DNA from: Sipunculus nudus
Lineage: Eukaryota; Annelida; Sipuncula; Golfingiida; Sipunculidae
DNA length: 64,000 nt
NCBI GenBank assembly: GCA_026874595.1
Contig: CM049321.1
Location: 18,572,979-18,636,978, forward strand
Reading direction: 5' to 3'
Shown here one piece after another: positions 28,613-38,715 of the stretch (position 1 is the stretch's first letter; every line of letters begins with the position of its first letter). The notes below the pieces were generated by a model. The model was given only the letters and a program-made list of their open reading frames with translations. It had not been told where the DNA came from and ran no database searches. The translations under genes were made by a program, and so were the position numbers.

Positions 28613-31252
28613 TCAACGCGTCGCTGGTGCAGCAGCCAGGAGTTCGAAGATGTCATGACTCTGTTTTATATGCCATAGATCCCGCGCGTTTGCCTCTTGT
28701 GCGTCAGCGTCGTTTACCGGAGGCGTGTAGTGTCGCCTGGATATCAGCGTGTGTGGTGAAAAAGCGGGCCCCACATATACAGCCTCCTCGAGAGCGTAAA
28801 CCTCCCCCCCTTCCTCCGGACATAAATGTGACGGATCGGCCACAGACAGACAACGGACACGGTTCCCCGGATGGGCCAATTGGTGCGCCACAACAGCATA
28901 TGCCACCAACCGAACCTTGTGCATGTGGCAGAGAAACCGTGTTTGCTTCAAACTGTCCAGACTAGATTGGTTTTCGGCATCACCTGACGACGTCTGCGCT
29001 TCCTGCGCCCGCAACTGCTGCAGCAGTTCCAGATACTGTTCCTGCATCACTGGGAACACATCCCCGAAGCGTTCCGCCTGACGTGACCCCAGTGCTCCCA
29101 TTTCCGATTTCAAAGTGCAGAACCTCTCAACGTCAGCACGCGCAGACGCGGGGACGCCTCTTGCAGACCAAACAGCGTGCATAACAAATCCCGCCCTGAC
29201 GGGACACGCTGTATCCTCGTGCGAGTCCCTGGACATCCACATAGGGCCAAGTTGCAGGGACTTAGTCAGTTCTGAGGCCATCGATATGTTGACAGTTTCC
29301 AGCAGGGGCTCCCCGCAACTGACCTCCCACGCTTCAGCTACACGCGGGCGAGGATCACGGGACGGATCATACGGTGACCCATCCCCAGGCACAAGCCAAC
29401 CATTTTGCAAATCGTCGGGGTTCACGTCTGCTCCCGCCTGCGCGGAAACAACCTCTCGGAAGAGCTGCACTGCTTTGACACATCGTCTGACGGCGAAAAG
29501 TCCTGACAAGACCTCTTGTCCCGCTACGCGGGGCTGCATGCAACAGGACAGGTCTTCTTTCGCCCTGCGCAATTTGCGCAACAGCTTTGCGTGCCTCGCC
29601 CTCACCAGTTTGCGGTGACGTTCGAAAACGCGCTCTCCCACCGATTTCTGGACGGAGTCTATGTCACATGACGTCATCTCCGTAACCAAGGTATCGATGT
29701 AATCATCAACGCAAGAACGTCCAGGACGTTCATTGTTTCCACATCCAACTGCTTGGTTGCCGACCCCATAACGCCTCCCTGTCACCCGCTCCAACATTTG
29801 CGCCAAACCCCCGTTGTTGCTTCCATCCATGTTAATCCCTTTCAAGATGTCCCACGCAACAGCTTGTGGCGCGTCTTGGACTCCACGGTCCCTAGCTTTT
29901 TTTAACTGCTCCTTGATCCTAGTCTCGTGTTTGCGGGCTTCAAGCTCGGCCTGAGCGTCCATGGCCGCAAACTCGTTCCCCACGAGCTCTTCAACAGTCA
30001 ACCCGTAGACGGGAACCGTGTACATGAGAACAGCATTGCCCGCGTAATGACCCTCGGTTTGCACGTCAGTGTCACCGCGTTCACCACACCATCTAAAAAT
30101 ATCAGCCGAATTCCGCCAATGCGAGTCTATTTCCGAACGGGCGCGCCTCATGTTTTCCAACAACAGACGGGTCTTTTCTGCCACATGACTGTTACCCAGT
30201 CGCAGCTCCTTGAGGAGCCTGTCGTCTGCGCCAGAGGTGTTCCCGAAACCACAGTAATACCTGTCTTCAGTGGGGTCGACAGAGTTTATAGGACGTGGAG
30301 AACCGGCAGCCAGTGCCATGTCAGGAGCGTTAGGCAACTGGTTGACCGCGGCCACACGTTCGCCATCACCTGCAGGAGCAGCTCCATCTCTGCTTCGCTC
30401 CCGTTGACATGACCCGCTTCCTGCCGGCACATTTAACGTCTGGAAAAGATCATGCCCCGTGTCACATGACACAATATGAGAACAGTTACTGGCACCTAAC
30501 TTGGTTTGTTCAGGTGGGTCGGCCCCTGCACGGGACCCATCTTGCGCGAGGGAATACGCAAAGGCCTGAGCAGAAACACATGCTAAACAACCCAGGCTCA
30601 TATCCAACAGGTGGGGAGGCAATACCCAAACTGAAACAAACAGTTTCGCACATACTTCCTCTAGCTCTCCGAGGGCGGTAATAACCTCTTCCAGGGGTGT
30701 GCTATAAAAAGCGAAATCAAGGTCCCAACAGCATTTCTGCATCTCGTGCACCGTCCATGCAGTGTTACTGCCCGTTGTGTGCCAAAACCGACAGTCCTCT
30801 GTCCGAAGCACAGAACGGAAGTATTTCTGACACAGCGACTCAACCTGCTGTTCCGTCAAGCCCTGGTTTCTACAACACCTCGCGTCTCGCTGCATGTCTT
30901 GAGAGTTACGAACGTATTCTTCCAGACAGGAAGCAACGTGATCCATCTCGAGGGACAGTCGCGGCAAGAGCAAGGACAGTCCGTACGTGACACGCGATAA
31001 AGAACAATGCAGACTTTCGCGTACAAAAAATGACATTTCCTTTGCCACACACGCGTTTGACCGCAAGCGTGGCAAACTCTGAAGCATAAGATCAGGATAC
31101 ACATGTTTTGATACGTTCACATCGATCAGCGCCGTCAACGTGTCCGCCCACAACCTGAGCCACTCTGTAGAATCCGGGCATTCGAGCGGGTGCCCGACAG
31201 CTACACCGCGCTCCTGCACCGTGTGTGCCGATCGGTCGTCTGAGGAAGCCAT
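28613..31252 (-). CDS. Large unrecognised protein, possible tegument or structural
   Basis: 879 residues from ATG 31252 (MASSDDRSAHTV). It begins with a globular helical region, followed near residues 240-300 by a polar, low-order segment (DGSRAGADPPEQTK, SCQRERSRDGAAPAG). The middle is strongly helical and charged (EARKHETRIKEQLKKARDRG, RHRKLVRARHAKLLRKLRRA), suggesting coiled coils. There is no signal peptide, membrane span or enzyme motif. Cysteine pairs occur near 125-145 but no zinc-finger spacing is clear. It is divergent from the gene at 31329, with about 75 bases between starts. I do not recognise a family. Confidence 0.75.
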   Translation of the reverse strand: MASSDDRSAHTVQERGVAVGHPLECPDSTEWLRLWADTLTALIDVNVSKHVYPDLMLQSLPRLRSNACVAKEMSFFVRESLHCSLSRVTYGLSLLLPRLSLEMDHVASCLEEYVRNSQDMQRDARCCRNQGLTEQQVESLCQKYFRSVLRTEDCRFWHTTGSNTAWTVHEMQKCCWDLDFAFYSTPLEEVITALGELEEVCAKLFVSVWVLPPHLLDMSLGCLACVSAQAFAYSLAQDGSRAGADPPEQTKLGASNCSHIVSCDTGHDLFQTLNVPAGSGSCQRERSRDGAAPAGDGERVAAVNQLPNAPDMALAAGSPRPINSVDPTEDRYYCGFGNTSGADDRLLKELRLGNSHVAEKTRLLLENMRRARSEIDSHWRNSADIFRWCGERGDTDVQTEGHYAGNAVLMYTVPVYGLTVEELVGNEFAAMDAQAELEARKHETRIKEQLKKARDRGVQDAPQAVAWDILKGINMDGSNNGGLAQMLERVTGRRYGVGNQAVGCGNNERPGRSCVDDYIDTLVTEMTSCDIDSVQKSVGERVFERHRKLVRARHAKLLRKLRRAKEDLSCCMQPRVAGQEVLSGLFAVRRCVKAVQLFREVVSAQAGADVNPDDLQNGWLVPGDGSPYDPSRDPRPRVAEAWEVSCGEPLLETVNISMASELTKSLQLGPMWMSRDSHEDTACPVRAGFVMHAVWSARGVPASARADVERFCTLKSEMGALGSRQAERFGDVFPVMQEQYLELLQQLRAQEAQTSSGDAENQSSLDSLKQTRFLCHMHKVRLVAYAVVAHQLAHPGNRVRCLSVADPSHLCPEEGGEVYALEEAVYVGPAFSPHTLISRRHYTPPVNDADAQEANARDLWHIKQSHDIFELLAAAPATR

Positions 31253-31328
31253 AGTGTTTCACCGATTGTTCTTTTTTTTTGAAAGTCAACTCAGGCCGGA
31301 CATCGGCCTCCGATCACCCAAATAAGGC

Positions 31329-32624
31329 ATGGCGGACAGAAACCTTAGGGTTGTACCCCTGTCTCCGTGGACCACATTCAACACACAGGAACAGACCCTG
31401 TCGCATGACCATGCGTCTGCCGGTTGCAAACGTTCGGATAACGTGAACGTCAATGCAATAAAGAGCGCCCTTACAGTATGCTCATACAACCTCGGGGCCC
31501 CTGTGTCGATCATCCCGACAGGACTGTCGAAGCGTGAAGACGGGACACGTTCACGTCTACCTGACGGTTCAGAACGCAGAGAAGGGTTTATGGTAGTGTC
31601 ATGCCCAGGAAACACGCACAAAGCACGAGAAGTTCCCGCCAACTCCAACACAAGCCTTCCAATGGTCGTGAAGGTGGAAGAAGAAGGCGTACAAGCTTTG
31701 ACACTGGAACATTCACTTTTCCCAGACAACCCTGATGAAATACCTGATAACTGCAACGGGGAAAAATATTCAACAGACCAGCGTTGCAAACTGCGCCCTG
31801 TCACACAGGACAACCAAGGACCACCGGCGCGCGCTGTACGTGTCGCAGCCCGTAACCCCTTAGCTCAAGTGGTTGGAACTCCCCATACGTTCAAACACGC
31901 AAACAGTTGGATGTCACTAAGCGCACGCCGCGACATAGTGGAACATCTGGTCGATGCCGCCGGCTTCAAGAACATACCCGTATCAGAGGGTTTGTCAGAG
32001 GCATTGCGGGTGGTTTACACGGAGGCCCGCTGCACCCTACCAACGTGTGTCGCCTCAGCGTATATGCGGAAGTCGTCGCGTATGCAAGGGACTTCGCATC
32101 CACGTGGACTTGTCGCCCTGCCAGCGAAATTGTTCGACGTAAGCTTAGCGGTCACAAATCACGTTCGTTTACTGGAATGTTTCAACATTGTTCTTTTCAT
32201 GTACGAATTTCTGCAGCAGGCCAGAGATCCCTCCCAGTTACCGTCACAACGTTTTGCTTTCGTGTCAGGCGACAGAAACGAACAGCTGCACTGCGAAGAC
32301 CTGCTCGTCAGATTACCGTGCATGCTGTGCTTGTTGGCGCAACACAACCGCGTGTGGAACCCGGACTTGGTCAGCGCCGACCTGAACGCCATGGAAATCG
32401 CACGTTCAACAGCATGGGACGTAGACCAGGACCCACCCAACCCTGATACATTGAGCGTGGGAATGGACGCACTGCCAGACGGCCCGTGCGTGTACGTGGA
32501 CGACCTGCCTTCTGACTGTTTTTTACAGGGCGTGTTTACTAACCGGTTATCGCACGTGACGTGCCAGATAACAAACCGCTTGTATATGATTCAAAACATC
32601 GCGGACCACTGCCATTTCGAATGA
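31329..32624 (+). CDS. Unrecognised protein
   Basis: 431 residues from ATG 31329 in strong context (GGCATGG). The first 180 residues are polar and probably disordered, with acidic and serine-rich patches; the remaining 250 are globular. No motif, membrane segment or signal peptide is visible. Its stop codon overlaps an ATG of the next frame (ATGA at 32621-32624), so the two genes may be on one transcript, although the next gene more likely starts at 32651. Confidence 0.7.
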   Translation: MADRNLRVVPLSPWTTFNTQEQTLSHDHASAGCKRSDNVNVNAIKSALTVCSYNLGAPVSIIPTGLSKREDGTRSRLPDGSERREGFMVVSCPGNTHKAREVPANSNTSLPMVVKVEEEGVQALTLEHSLFPDNPDEIPDNCNGEKYSTDQRCKLRPVTQDNQGPPARAVRVAARNPLAQVVGTPHTFKHANSWMSLSARRDIVEHLVDAAGFKNIPVSEGLSEALRVVYTEARCTLPTCVASAYMRKSSRMQGTSHPRGLVALPAKLFDVSLAVTNHVRLLECFNIVLFMYEFLQQARDPSQLPSQRFAFVSGDRNEQLHCEDLLVRLPCMLCLLAQHNRVWNPDLVSADLNAMEIARSTAWDVDQDPPNPDTLSVGMDALPDGPCVYVDDLPSDCFLQGVFTNRLSHVTCQITNRLYMIQNIADHCHFE

Positions 32625-32650
32625 CTCATCCGCGACAGAAACACAATAAC

Positions 32651-33757
32651 ATGGCTCAATGCGAAGCCATTTCGAACTTAGACACCGGCGTTCCCGGCGC
32701 TGCTGTCACCGTCGCAATGTATTCAAGTACCGGTGGGAATTTCCGAGCCGTCGTTTACGACTCAGAGGGGACGTGTGTCGTGTTAAACGTTTCCGATGGT
32801 CAACAAATCGAACAGTGGGCACCCGGAGAATGGTACCGTGTGTCTGGCAATTTCAAGCGTATCTGCAACGGCCTTGTTTTGAGTGTGAAAGGATTCGTGT
32901 GGGAGCGTCACCATCCGCCTACCAGTTGGTCGGAACTGACGTCTCAACAGCTCAATCTGGGGCGGTTACGTATAGCAGAAACCTGTAAAGAATTACTGAC
33001 AAAAGACCAGCACGAAAACGGCACCTCATTCTGTGACATACCAGCCCCCGGCCGGTTTAAGTGTCACGTGGACGAGCACATAACAGTCGTCGGTCGCGTA
33101 CAACTAATAGAAGATTCTGAAACTAGTAAATCAAAAAGGAAGATACGTACTCTCACAGCCGTTTTACCGGAAGGGGCATCTTTCGAGTGTGTCTTGTTCG
33201 ACCCACCCGAACAATTTCCACACATGCAAGAACCAGCGGACATGCTCCTCCTCGTACGTGACACCTTGCTGACGAATAGAAACAACACTTACCGCTTGTG
33301 TCCCCGTCTCTCGTGGCACGCTGTGATAGTACCAGCCGCACAAACTCATGACTTTTTCGTTGCCAGGTATGGTGACGTGGGCGATGACGCGCAGCATGAC
33401 ACGCAGCCTCCCGGTCGTACACCATCATTCTTTAACCCCGAAGCCGTCCCCTGCAACGGGAAAATAACACATGTAACACACCCAGGCGACACACAAAAAT
33501 GGGAAGGTCTCTGCAAGGTCACATTACACCTGACGGAGAGATACGGTGACTGTGAAAAGGGAGCATCATTTGAATTGAGGTGCGACCCGTCGATGCTGTC
33601 GGACGCCGAAGTCCTCCCTCCTTTCTGTGAACTTTCGTTGGACGACGAATGCGACAGCGAAATTATATCACAAATCGTGCCACCAGCCGACGTGTCCTGT
33701 TACTTGTACGGAGACGTCATTTGCGCGCTGGGGCTTTCAATCGACGCACAGGACTAA
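32651..33757 (+). CDS. Candidate OB-fold protein, possible single-stranded DNA-binding protein
   Basis: 368 residues from ATG 32651, chosen for its strong context (AACATGG); an ATG at 32621 overlapping the upstream stop would add ten residues. The sequence is beta-rich and shows three segments with the strand pattern of OB folds: near 20-85 (AVVYDSEGTCVVLNVSDG, then GEWYRVSGNFKR), near 140-220 (FKCHVDEHITVVGRVQLIED, then FECVLFDPP), and near 275-350 (CNGKITHVT, then CKVTLHLTER). Repeated OB-like units would suit a single-stranded DNA-binding or telomere-like protein. This is a pattern-level inference with no catalytic residue to confirm it. Confidence 0.55.
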   Translation: MAQCEAISNLDTGVPGAAVTVAMYSSTGGNFRAVVYDSEGTCVVLNVSDGQQIEQWAPGEWYRVSGNFKRICNGLVLSVKGFVWERHHPPTSWSELTSQQLNLGRLRIAETCKELLTKDQHENGTSFCDIPAPGRFKCHVDEHITVVGRVQLIEDSETSKSKRKIRTLTAVLPEGASFECVLFDPPEQFPHMQEPADMLLLVRDTLLTNRNNTYRLCPRLSWHAVIVPAAQTHDFFVARYGDVGDDAQHDTQPPGRTPSFFNPEAVPCNGKITHVTHPGDTQKWEGLCKVTLHLTERYGDCEKGASFELRCDPSMLSDAEVLPPFCELSLDDECDSEIISQIVPPADVSCYLYGDVICALGLSIDAQD

Positions 33758-33952
33758 CCTCCACGGAGAAGGGTCGGGATATTTGTAAATACTGCATTTT
33801 TCAGTCTCCGTGTAAGACGGTGTAAGAGTTCATCACATTTTACCCGGAATAGTGACACGATTTCAGTGCTGAGGGCGACCCGTTTGGCTAACGACCAGAG
33901 CATCGCGCGGTTTGTATTTCCGGTCGGCCAGGTCACGATAAAAAAACCAAGG

Positions 33953-34120
33953 ATGCAGTGTAAGCCGCACGACCTGAGTGTGTCAGCCCTTTTGTACCTT
34001 GCCCGGGGACGTCGCCTCCGCAAATGTTACTGGGGTGCCATGATTTTTTTACTGTTCGGGCTGACCTGTACAATGATTGGACTCGGTGTGGCGTACAACA
34101 GGTTGTGTAGGAAAATGTGA
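33953..34120 (+). CDS. Small single-pass membrane protein
   Basis: 55 residues from ATG 33953 (MQCKPHDLSV). A basic segment (ARGRRLRKCYW) is followed by a transmembrane helix (AMIFLLFGLTCTMIGLGVAY) and a short tail (NRLCRKM). By charge, the basic side is expected to be cytoplasmic. The frame is open upstream to a GTG but without another ATG. Small membrane proteins of this kind are common in herpesviruses, but nothing identifies the family. Confidence 0.45.
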   Translation: MQCKPHDLSVSALLYLARGRRLRKCYWGAMIFLLFGLTCTMIGLGVAYNRLCRKM

Positions 34121-34420
34121 CCCAACGTTTAGTCGTGACAAATAGTATGCTATTAAACACAGCTGACATTTTGTTATTTGAGAAATGTAACGTGCGGTCG
34201 ATATGATATCTGCGGGCGCAACATGAAATACATACACCATCGCGCACAAACAGAAGACAGAGGAAACGGATTTCAGCTAAATGTTTCTGACATTTATTCG
34301 ATGAAACTGCGGGCAGCATTAAACCATGCAGAGTCACGTGAGAGTACAAAGTACTCCATCTACAACAGGAATACCAATACAAAAGTTGGGTTGCAGAAAT
34401 ATAAGCACCCAGTGAACAAG

Positions 34421-35257
34421 ATGCCTTCACACCCTCCAGATGCCGTGCCCCTCCTCACGTGCAAGATGTCGCTGTTCGGTTTACGCAACGAAACATCCAA
34501 CCGCACATGTCGCAGGTCTCGCCTGCTCAGGTGGTGCACAGCAATATACAAGTGTGTCACATCGATAACGTGCAAACCTTGCCCTGCCACAACTGCGTAT
34601 TGTATATTCATATTTGATATGGCCAAGCACATGCCGGTCTGCCGCGTACCAACACTCGTGAGGTTCAAACGACAGGTATTCCCCCGGTTATTAACAGCTT
34701 CGCCGGTCGATTTCGGATCCCTCGTGTACACGTGGGAAATTATCGCACGACACAACAGCTGGTTGACCGGTGTCCCGGGATACAATCCACAACAGCGGGA
34801 AGCGGATATTTCCCATATCGCATCCGCTGCGTACAGGACAGCCGTGTGTGCGATAGAAACCGCCTGTGCTAAAGAAGACGCCGAAATCAGCAAAACGGAA
34901 TATGCTGTTGGACAGGGACGGGGGTTTTCAACGTGTATGAAGATGTTGTACCCACGGCTGCATCCTCTGGATGCCTGTAACCCTGAGACCGGTTTGATAG
35001 ACCCGGAGAGGGCATTGTCAACACGACCCGTGACCCGCTGGAGAGGTGCACCCGTTTGTGAAAACAGCACTCCGCCGGAAGACACGCGTGCCCCAAAGGT
35101 GACAGTATTAAAAACGTGGCAGTCGCTCCTGACAGGCGCAGTCATTGCAGACGTACGAGTAACGATGGGCAAAGCGGATGGGCATGTCGGTTTTAAACCA
35201 CGACGTGTTACAGTCTCTGCAACCTCTGGCGCCCATCAGCTTACGACGGAGAACTGA
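34421..35257 (+). CDS. Unrecognised cysteine-containing protein
   Basis: 278 residues from ATG 34421. The frame is open back to a TTG at 34178, with earlier ATGs at 34223 and 34301; a TATA-like ATATAAG at 34397-34405 would instead favour the ATG at 34469, so the start is uncertain. The N-terminal 100 residues are cysteine-rich and basic (NRTCRRSRLLRWCTAIYKC, CKPCPATTAYC). The remainder is globular. It overlaps the RING gene by 80 bases in another frame. A long minus-strand frame (34360-35172) covers the same DNA, but the plus-strand frame is longer and fits the strand of its neighbours. Confidence 0.55.
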   Translation: MPSHPPDAVPLLTCKMSLFGLRNETSNRTCRRSRLLRWCTAIYKCVTSITCKPCPATTAYCIFIFDMAKHMPVCRVPTLVRFKRQVFPRLLTASPVDFGSLVYTWEIIARHNSWLTGVPGYNPQQREADISHIASAAYRTAVCAIETACAKEDAEISKTEYAVGQGRGFSTCMKMLYPRLHPLDACNPETGLIDPERALSTRPVTRWRGAPVCENSTPPEDTRAPKVTVLKTWQSLLTGAVIADVRVTMGKADGHVGFKPRRVTVSATSGAHQLTTEN

Positions 35258-36365
35258 GGCCGGCAACGGAGAATCTCTCGGTGCGAGACAAAGGCGGGAG
35301 GAATCGGAATCGATATCATCTGTGCCACATACACATGTAGTCCACCCCGACACCCCACGTACCATCGACGAAGACGCCGCACTAGGACTGTGGAGCCTGG
35401 AAAGACATCTCATTTGGTGGGGCACCCGTGAACTCGGTCGGTTGGATAAAAAAACGGAAGCAACCTTGAACGAGAAGCGATTACCGCAGGACGTGACACG
35501 TGACGATAATCACATTCCATACACGGCAGGCGAACTGACACCGCACGTACCGAAGTACCTGGCAAGCTTATCGGAACAAGCGGACTTTATCCCTCGACTG
35601 GCAGCAAGCCGCAGACACCTGCAGCAGCTGAGCGCTTCGGGTGTTCACGAGGCCGACGTTTACAAACTATCTCTCACGAGGCTTTTGCAAAGCACCTACT
35701 GGAAGACGATGTCGCGTGAGACACCAGGCGTGTCACACCTCGCTGATGAACGTACCACAGACAGCGTACACTTCGAGGAAAGTGATCGTCCACGCAAACA
35801 ACGTAAGGATACAATGAGATACCTCCGCACGTCAGTAAACAGTTACCTGAAAGCCGCGAGAAACGCGGTCCTGAAGACATACGCCGATACCGAACACGTA
35901 TTCAGGAACAGGCGGACACACCAGATAACCTGTGAGAGGCAGGTACGGAAATTGGCCTGGATCCATCTGATATCAGACTTGTGTTACGGTTGCAGTTACA
36001 ATGAAATGCTTGACATCTTCAACGGGGTTATGAAACGCATGGGGCACGGGTGCATGCTGACATGCCGTCTATCTTGCAGCGTCTGCCAGGAGAATTGTGA
36101 GGAAGCTGCACGCGATCACCCGAAGAAAAGCGGGCAGGCGGAATACGTGGTGTTCAGCCAGTGCGAACATTACGTGTGCCTTGCGTGTTACAAAAAAATG
36201 GCACAAGTACATACAGACAACAGAGCGAGAGGAGTAGCAACCACGGAACACATTCCGTGCCCGCAGTGCCGCACGCCAGTGCGACTCGTGTCAACCATAA
36301 AGTGGCGACCGATGGACTCTCGTTCCTGCGTGCAGGTCGTAGCTGACGGTCATTATTTCACATGA
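35178..36365 (+). CDS. RING-finger protein, probable E3 ubiquitin ligase
   Basis: 395 residues from ATG 35178 (a second ATG lies at 35184). The C-terminal region (about 300-370) is a RING-HC finger: CSVC, a long first loop, CEHYVCLAC, then CPQC followed by a hydrophobic strand. All the usual metal ligands are present (C-x2-C, C-x-H-x2-C-x2-C, C-x2-C). The first 300 residues are charged and helical (TLNEKRLPQDVTRDDN, SDRPRKQRKDTMRYL) and unrecognised. RING proteins in large DNA viruses act as ubiquitin ligases against host defences or as transactivators; the substrate here cannot be inferred. The start overlaps the preceding gene. Confidence 0.8.
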   Translation: MGMSVLNHDVLQSLQPLAPISLRRRTEAGNGESLGARQRREESESISSVPHTHVVHPDTPRTIDEDAALGLWSLERHLIWWGTRELGRLDKKTEATLNEKRLPQDVTRDDNHIPYTAGELTPHVPKYLASLSEQADFIPRLAASRRHLQQLSASGVHEADVYKLSLTRLLQSTYWKTMSRETPGVSHLADERTTDSVHFEESDRPRKQRKDTMRYLRTSVNSYLKAARNAVLKTYADTEHVFRNRRTHQITCERQVRKLAWIHLISDLCYGCSYNEMLDIFNGVMKRMGHGCMLTCRLSCSVCQENCEEAARDHPKKSGQAEYVVFSQCEHYVCLACYKKMAQVHTDNRARGVATTEHIPCPQCRTPVRLVSTIKWRPMDSRSCVQVVADGHYFT

Positions 36366-36626
36366 CGGGTACGGGTGATTCTTGCCTGAACCAGCCAGAT
36401 TGCGCAACGGCTATTGGCGCTGACATTTTCTACGTGCAGGTGCAAGTACGGCGTGACGTCAGCAAGCGGGTCATGCTTAGACGAGCAATTTCTGAGAGCG
36501 CCTATTGGCTGGTTTTGGCCGCCTGTTTGTCCTTGCCGTGAACATATTTAACCGGTTCGCCGTTACAGATCAGACACACTTTGTTACTGCAAGTCTAACT
36601 GTGCGCACAAGGTGCCACAACAAAGG

Positions 36627-38093
36627 ATGGCAGACCGTCTGCACAGTGTTCCATTCGTTCCGATCAACATATATTCAAGAGCAGATGTGGAAGGAGGACT
36701 GCTACCGGGTATGTCTGCGCGTTTACGAGTTCGCGATAACAAAGCACGTGTACTCATAAAAGCACTCAACTGGTCAACCCAACAGATGTGGCGTGACCAG
36801 GAAAGACTGAGATCAAGTGCAGACGGTGAGCACGGGTTACCGTCGTCCCTGTGTATGGAGACATGGGAAACAATGATGCGCGACATGTCGCGGTTCACCA
36901 TGGATTCCTCACACACCGACAACTGCAGGACATTGAAGGAATCAGGAGTCTCCTTGAAAACCGTAGAGGGGATCTGTCAGATGCACGACATAGAGTGGCT
37001 GTTCACGGGTCCCGAGGGTGAGATGACTTTTGATCTGTCTGGCAATCACAGTGCGCTCGGTCAATATGGTGTTGCGTACCTGCTGTACCTGCTGTGGCAC
37101 ATGGGATACACCGTAAACGCGCCCCTGACCTGCTTGGAAGCAGGTTTACTGAGTGTGCACCAGATACAACAGATTCCCATCCTTAACACGAAAACAGGGG
37201 AACCCGCTGAAGCAAACCCGCAGACTGTTTACCGACCGTGTGTGAAACACGTGATTTCGAACGAAGGACACCTGTTCCAACAGATATGCTGCATGCCCGT
37301 TGTGGATGTAACGTCTCACCGGTACACCGAACGTCAGGTGCGCGATCCGCCGCAGACAATGCTCCGCAAGGCGTCAAGGGTTCACATTCGTAACGTGTGT
37401 ATGCTGCATATCGGAAAACACGTCAGCACGAAAGTATCACTGCTGACGGCAAAACAAATACCGCGCCGCAAAGACATCTTTCGCATCCTGTGCGACACCT
37501 GGCGCTCAATGGGGGAATGTTTCCAAATGCCCACCAAGCTGGATACCGATATGCCTGCTTTGTCAGAGGGAACAGACCACGACAAGCAACCACACATCAT
37601 GCTGAACGCCCTGGTTCACGTGCTCGGATGTAAGCTCCAGAAAACAATGTACACAGTCAGAGGGAAAAGGACACACAGTGAAAAGACTGACGTCCACCGG
37701 CTCGTACTGGAGATACCAGAGGAAAAAATATTGTCACTGCGGAACGCCAGGTTCATTAGTTTCACGTTGTTTTACATGTGGTTCTCCTTGGGATGGGAGT
37801 TGGAACTCGCCAACTGCGACGCCGCGACCGGAATGTTCACGCTCGTACGCACGCAATACGCAAAAATTGAAAGAAAAACGTACAACGTCGGATGCGTCGC
37901 CACCCCGTACGGCAAGTGGGTTTACGCGTGCACGAACAGCTGCAACACATGTTTGGCTGGCACAGGTACCGGGCACACGTATCAAAGTGTATGGAAAGTG
38001 AGAGTTGCAACAGAACCAGACGTCGTCCAAGCGAAATCTGTAAGACTGGTCGCGGGTCCAAACGATACCCGGCGCACCTCATGCTGTCCGTGA
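36627..38093 (+). CDS. Unrecognised globular protein
   Basis: 488 residues from ATG 36627 in strong context (AGGATGGC), with an AT-rich TATTTAA element at 36543-36551. Mixed helix and strand throughout. No signal peptide or membrane segment; the most hydrophobic stretch (YLLYLLWHMGY, about residue 155) is probably a buried helix. Cysteines cluster at the C-terminus (YACTNSCNTCLAG near 430, then RRTSCCP at the end), a possible metal site. AATAAA at 38249-38254 lies downstream. Confidence 0.7.
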   Translation: MADRLHSVPFVPINIYSRADVEGGLLPGMSARLRVRDNKARVLIKALNWSTQQMWRDQERLRSSADGEHGLPSSLCMETWETMMRDMSRFTMDSSHTDNCRTLKESGVSLKTVEGICQMHDIEWLFTGPEGEMTFDLSGNHSALGQYGVAYLLYLLWHMGYTVNAPLTCLEAGLLSVHQIQQIPILNTKTGEPAEANPQTVYRPCVKHVISNEGHLFQQICCMPVVDVTSHRYTERQVRDPPQTMLRKASRVHIRNVCMLHIGKHVSTKVSLLTAKQIPRRKDIFRILCDTWRSMGECFQMPTKLDTDMPALSEGTDHDKQPHIMLNALVHVLGCKLQKTMYTVRGKRTHSEKTDVHRLVLEIPEEKILSLRNARFISFTLFYMWFSLGWELELANCDAATGMFTLVRTQYAKIERKTYNVGCVATPYGKWVYACTNSCNTCLAGTGTGHTYQSVWKVRVATEPDVVQAKSVRLVAGPNDTRRTSCCP

Positions 38094-38715
38094 TCAAAAC
38101 ATTTGACCGGCTTCGTAATGGCTGCGTGTAAGTGAAAAGACTTGTGTGAAGGACTTGTGTTAAAATTTTCATGTATTATATTCATGTATTGAATTGGTTA
38201 CAGTGTATTTTGTGTTTCAGTTGTTCTTGAAGTTTTATAGTTAGTTTTAATAAACAATATGTACTTGGTTGAACGTGTTTGTTCGTTTGATGATGCCCTG
38301 CGCGAATCAAGATGGGACTGAAACATGTATGTCTGTACGAACGGAACGTAGCAAATACCTCCCCTCACAATTTGCAAACACAGTCTAACGTTTGATCATG
38401 TATGCTCAAATCCAGATAGCAGGTACCTAACCCTCTCCCTTCCCTGATTATTGCAACACGGATTGCCCGGCTGAAGCTTTTGTAAACTGATGTCATACCA
38501 CTCAAATGCGTTTCGCTCACCATTCCTCTCCCCGCCCCTGCCCGCCACTACCCCTGTCTTCACTGAAACACGTGTATGGGCGTAAGGATGTTCTTGTTAT
38601 CTAGGTCAGTATTTGCATACACAGCAGTGGCTCCCATGACAACCGACACCGCGTCGCAGCGTGTGTTGTGGCATGCGGGCCGTCACATTAGCGGATATTG
38701 CCCTGCACAGTTGAC
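38094..38715. other. Gap between the 488-residue gene and the transposase-like gene
   Basis: It contains the AATAAA at 38249-38254 about 155 bases after the upstream stop, then about 450 bases with no supported gene. A weak open frame (38576-38845) is not coding-like. I looked here for a terminal inverted repeat matching the sequence after 40515 and saw none. Confidence 0.5.

Noticed and set aside
34360-35172. Minus-strand open frame of 270 codons
   Set aside because: It lies antisense to a longer plus-strand frame that fits the strand of its neighbours, and its composition looks like a shadow. Not fully excluded.
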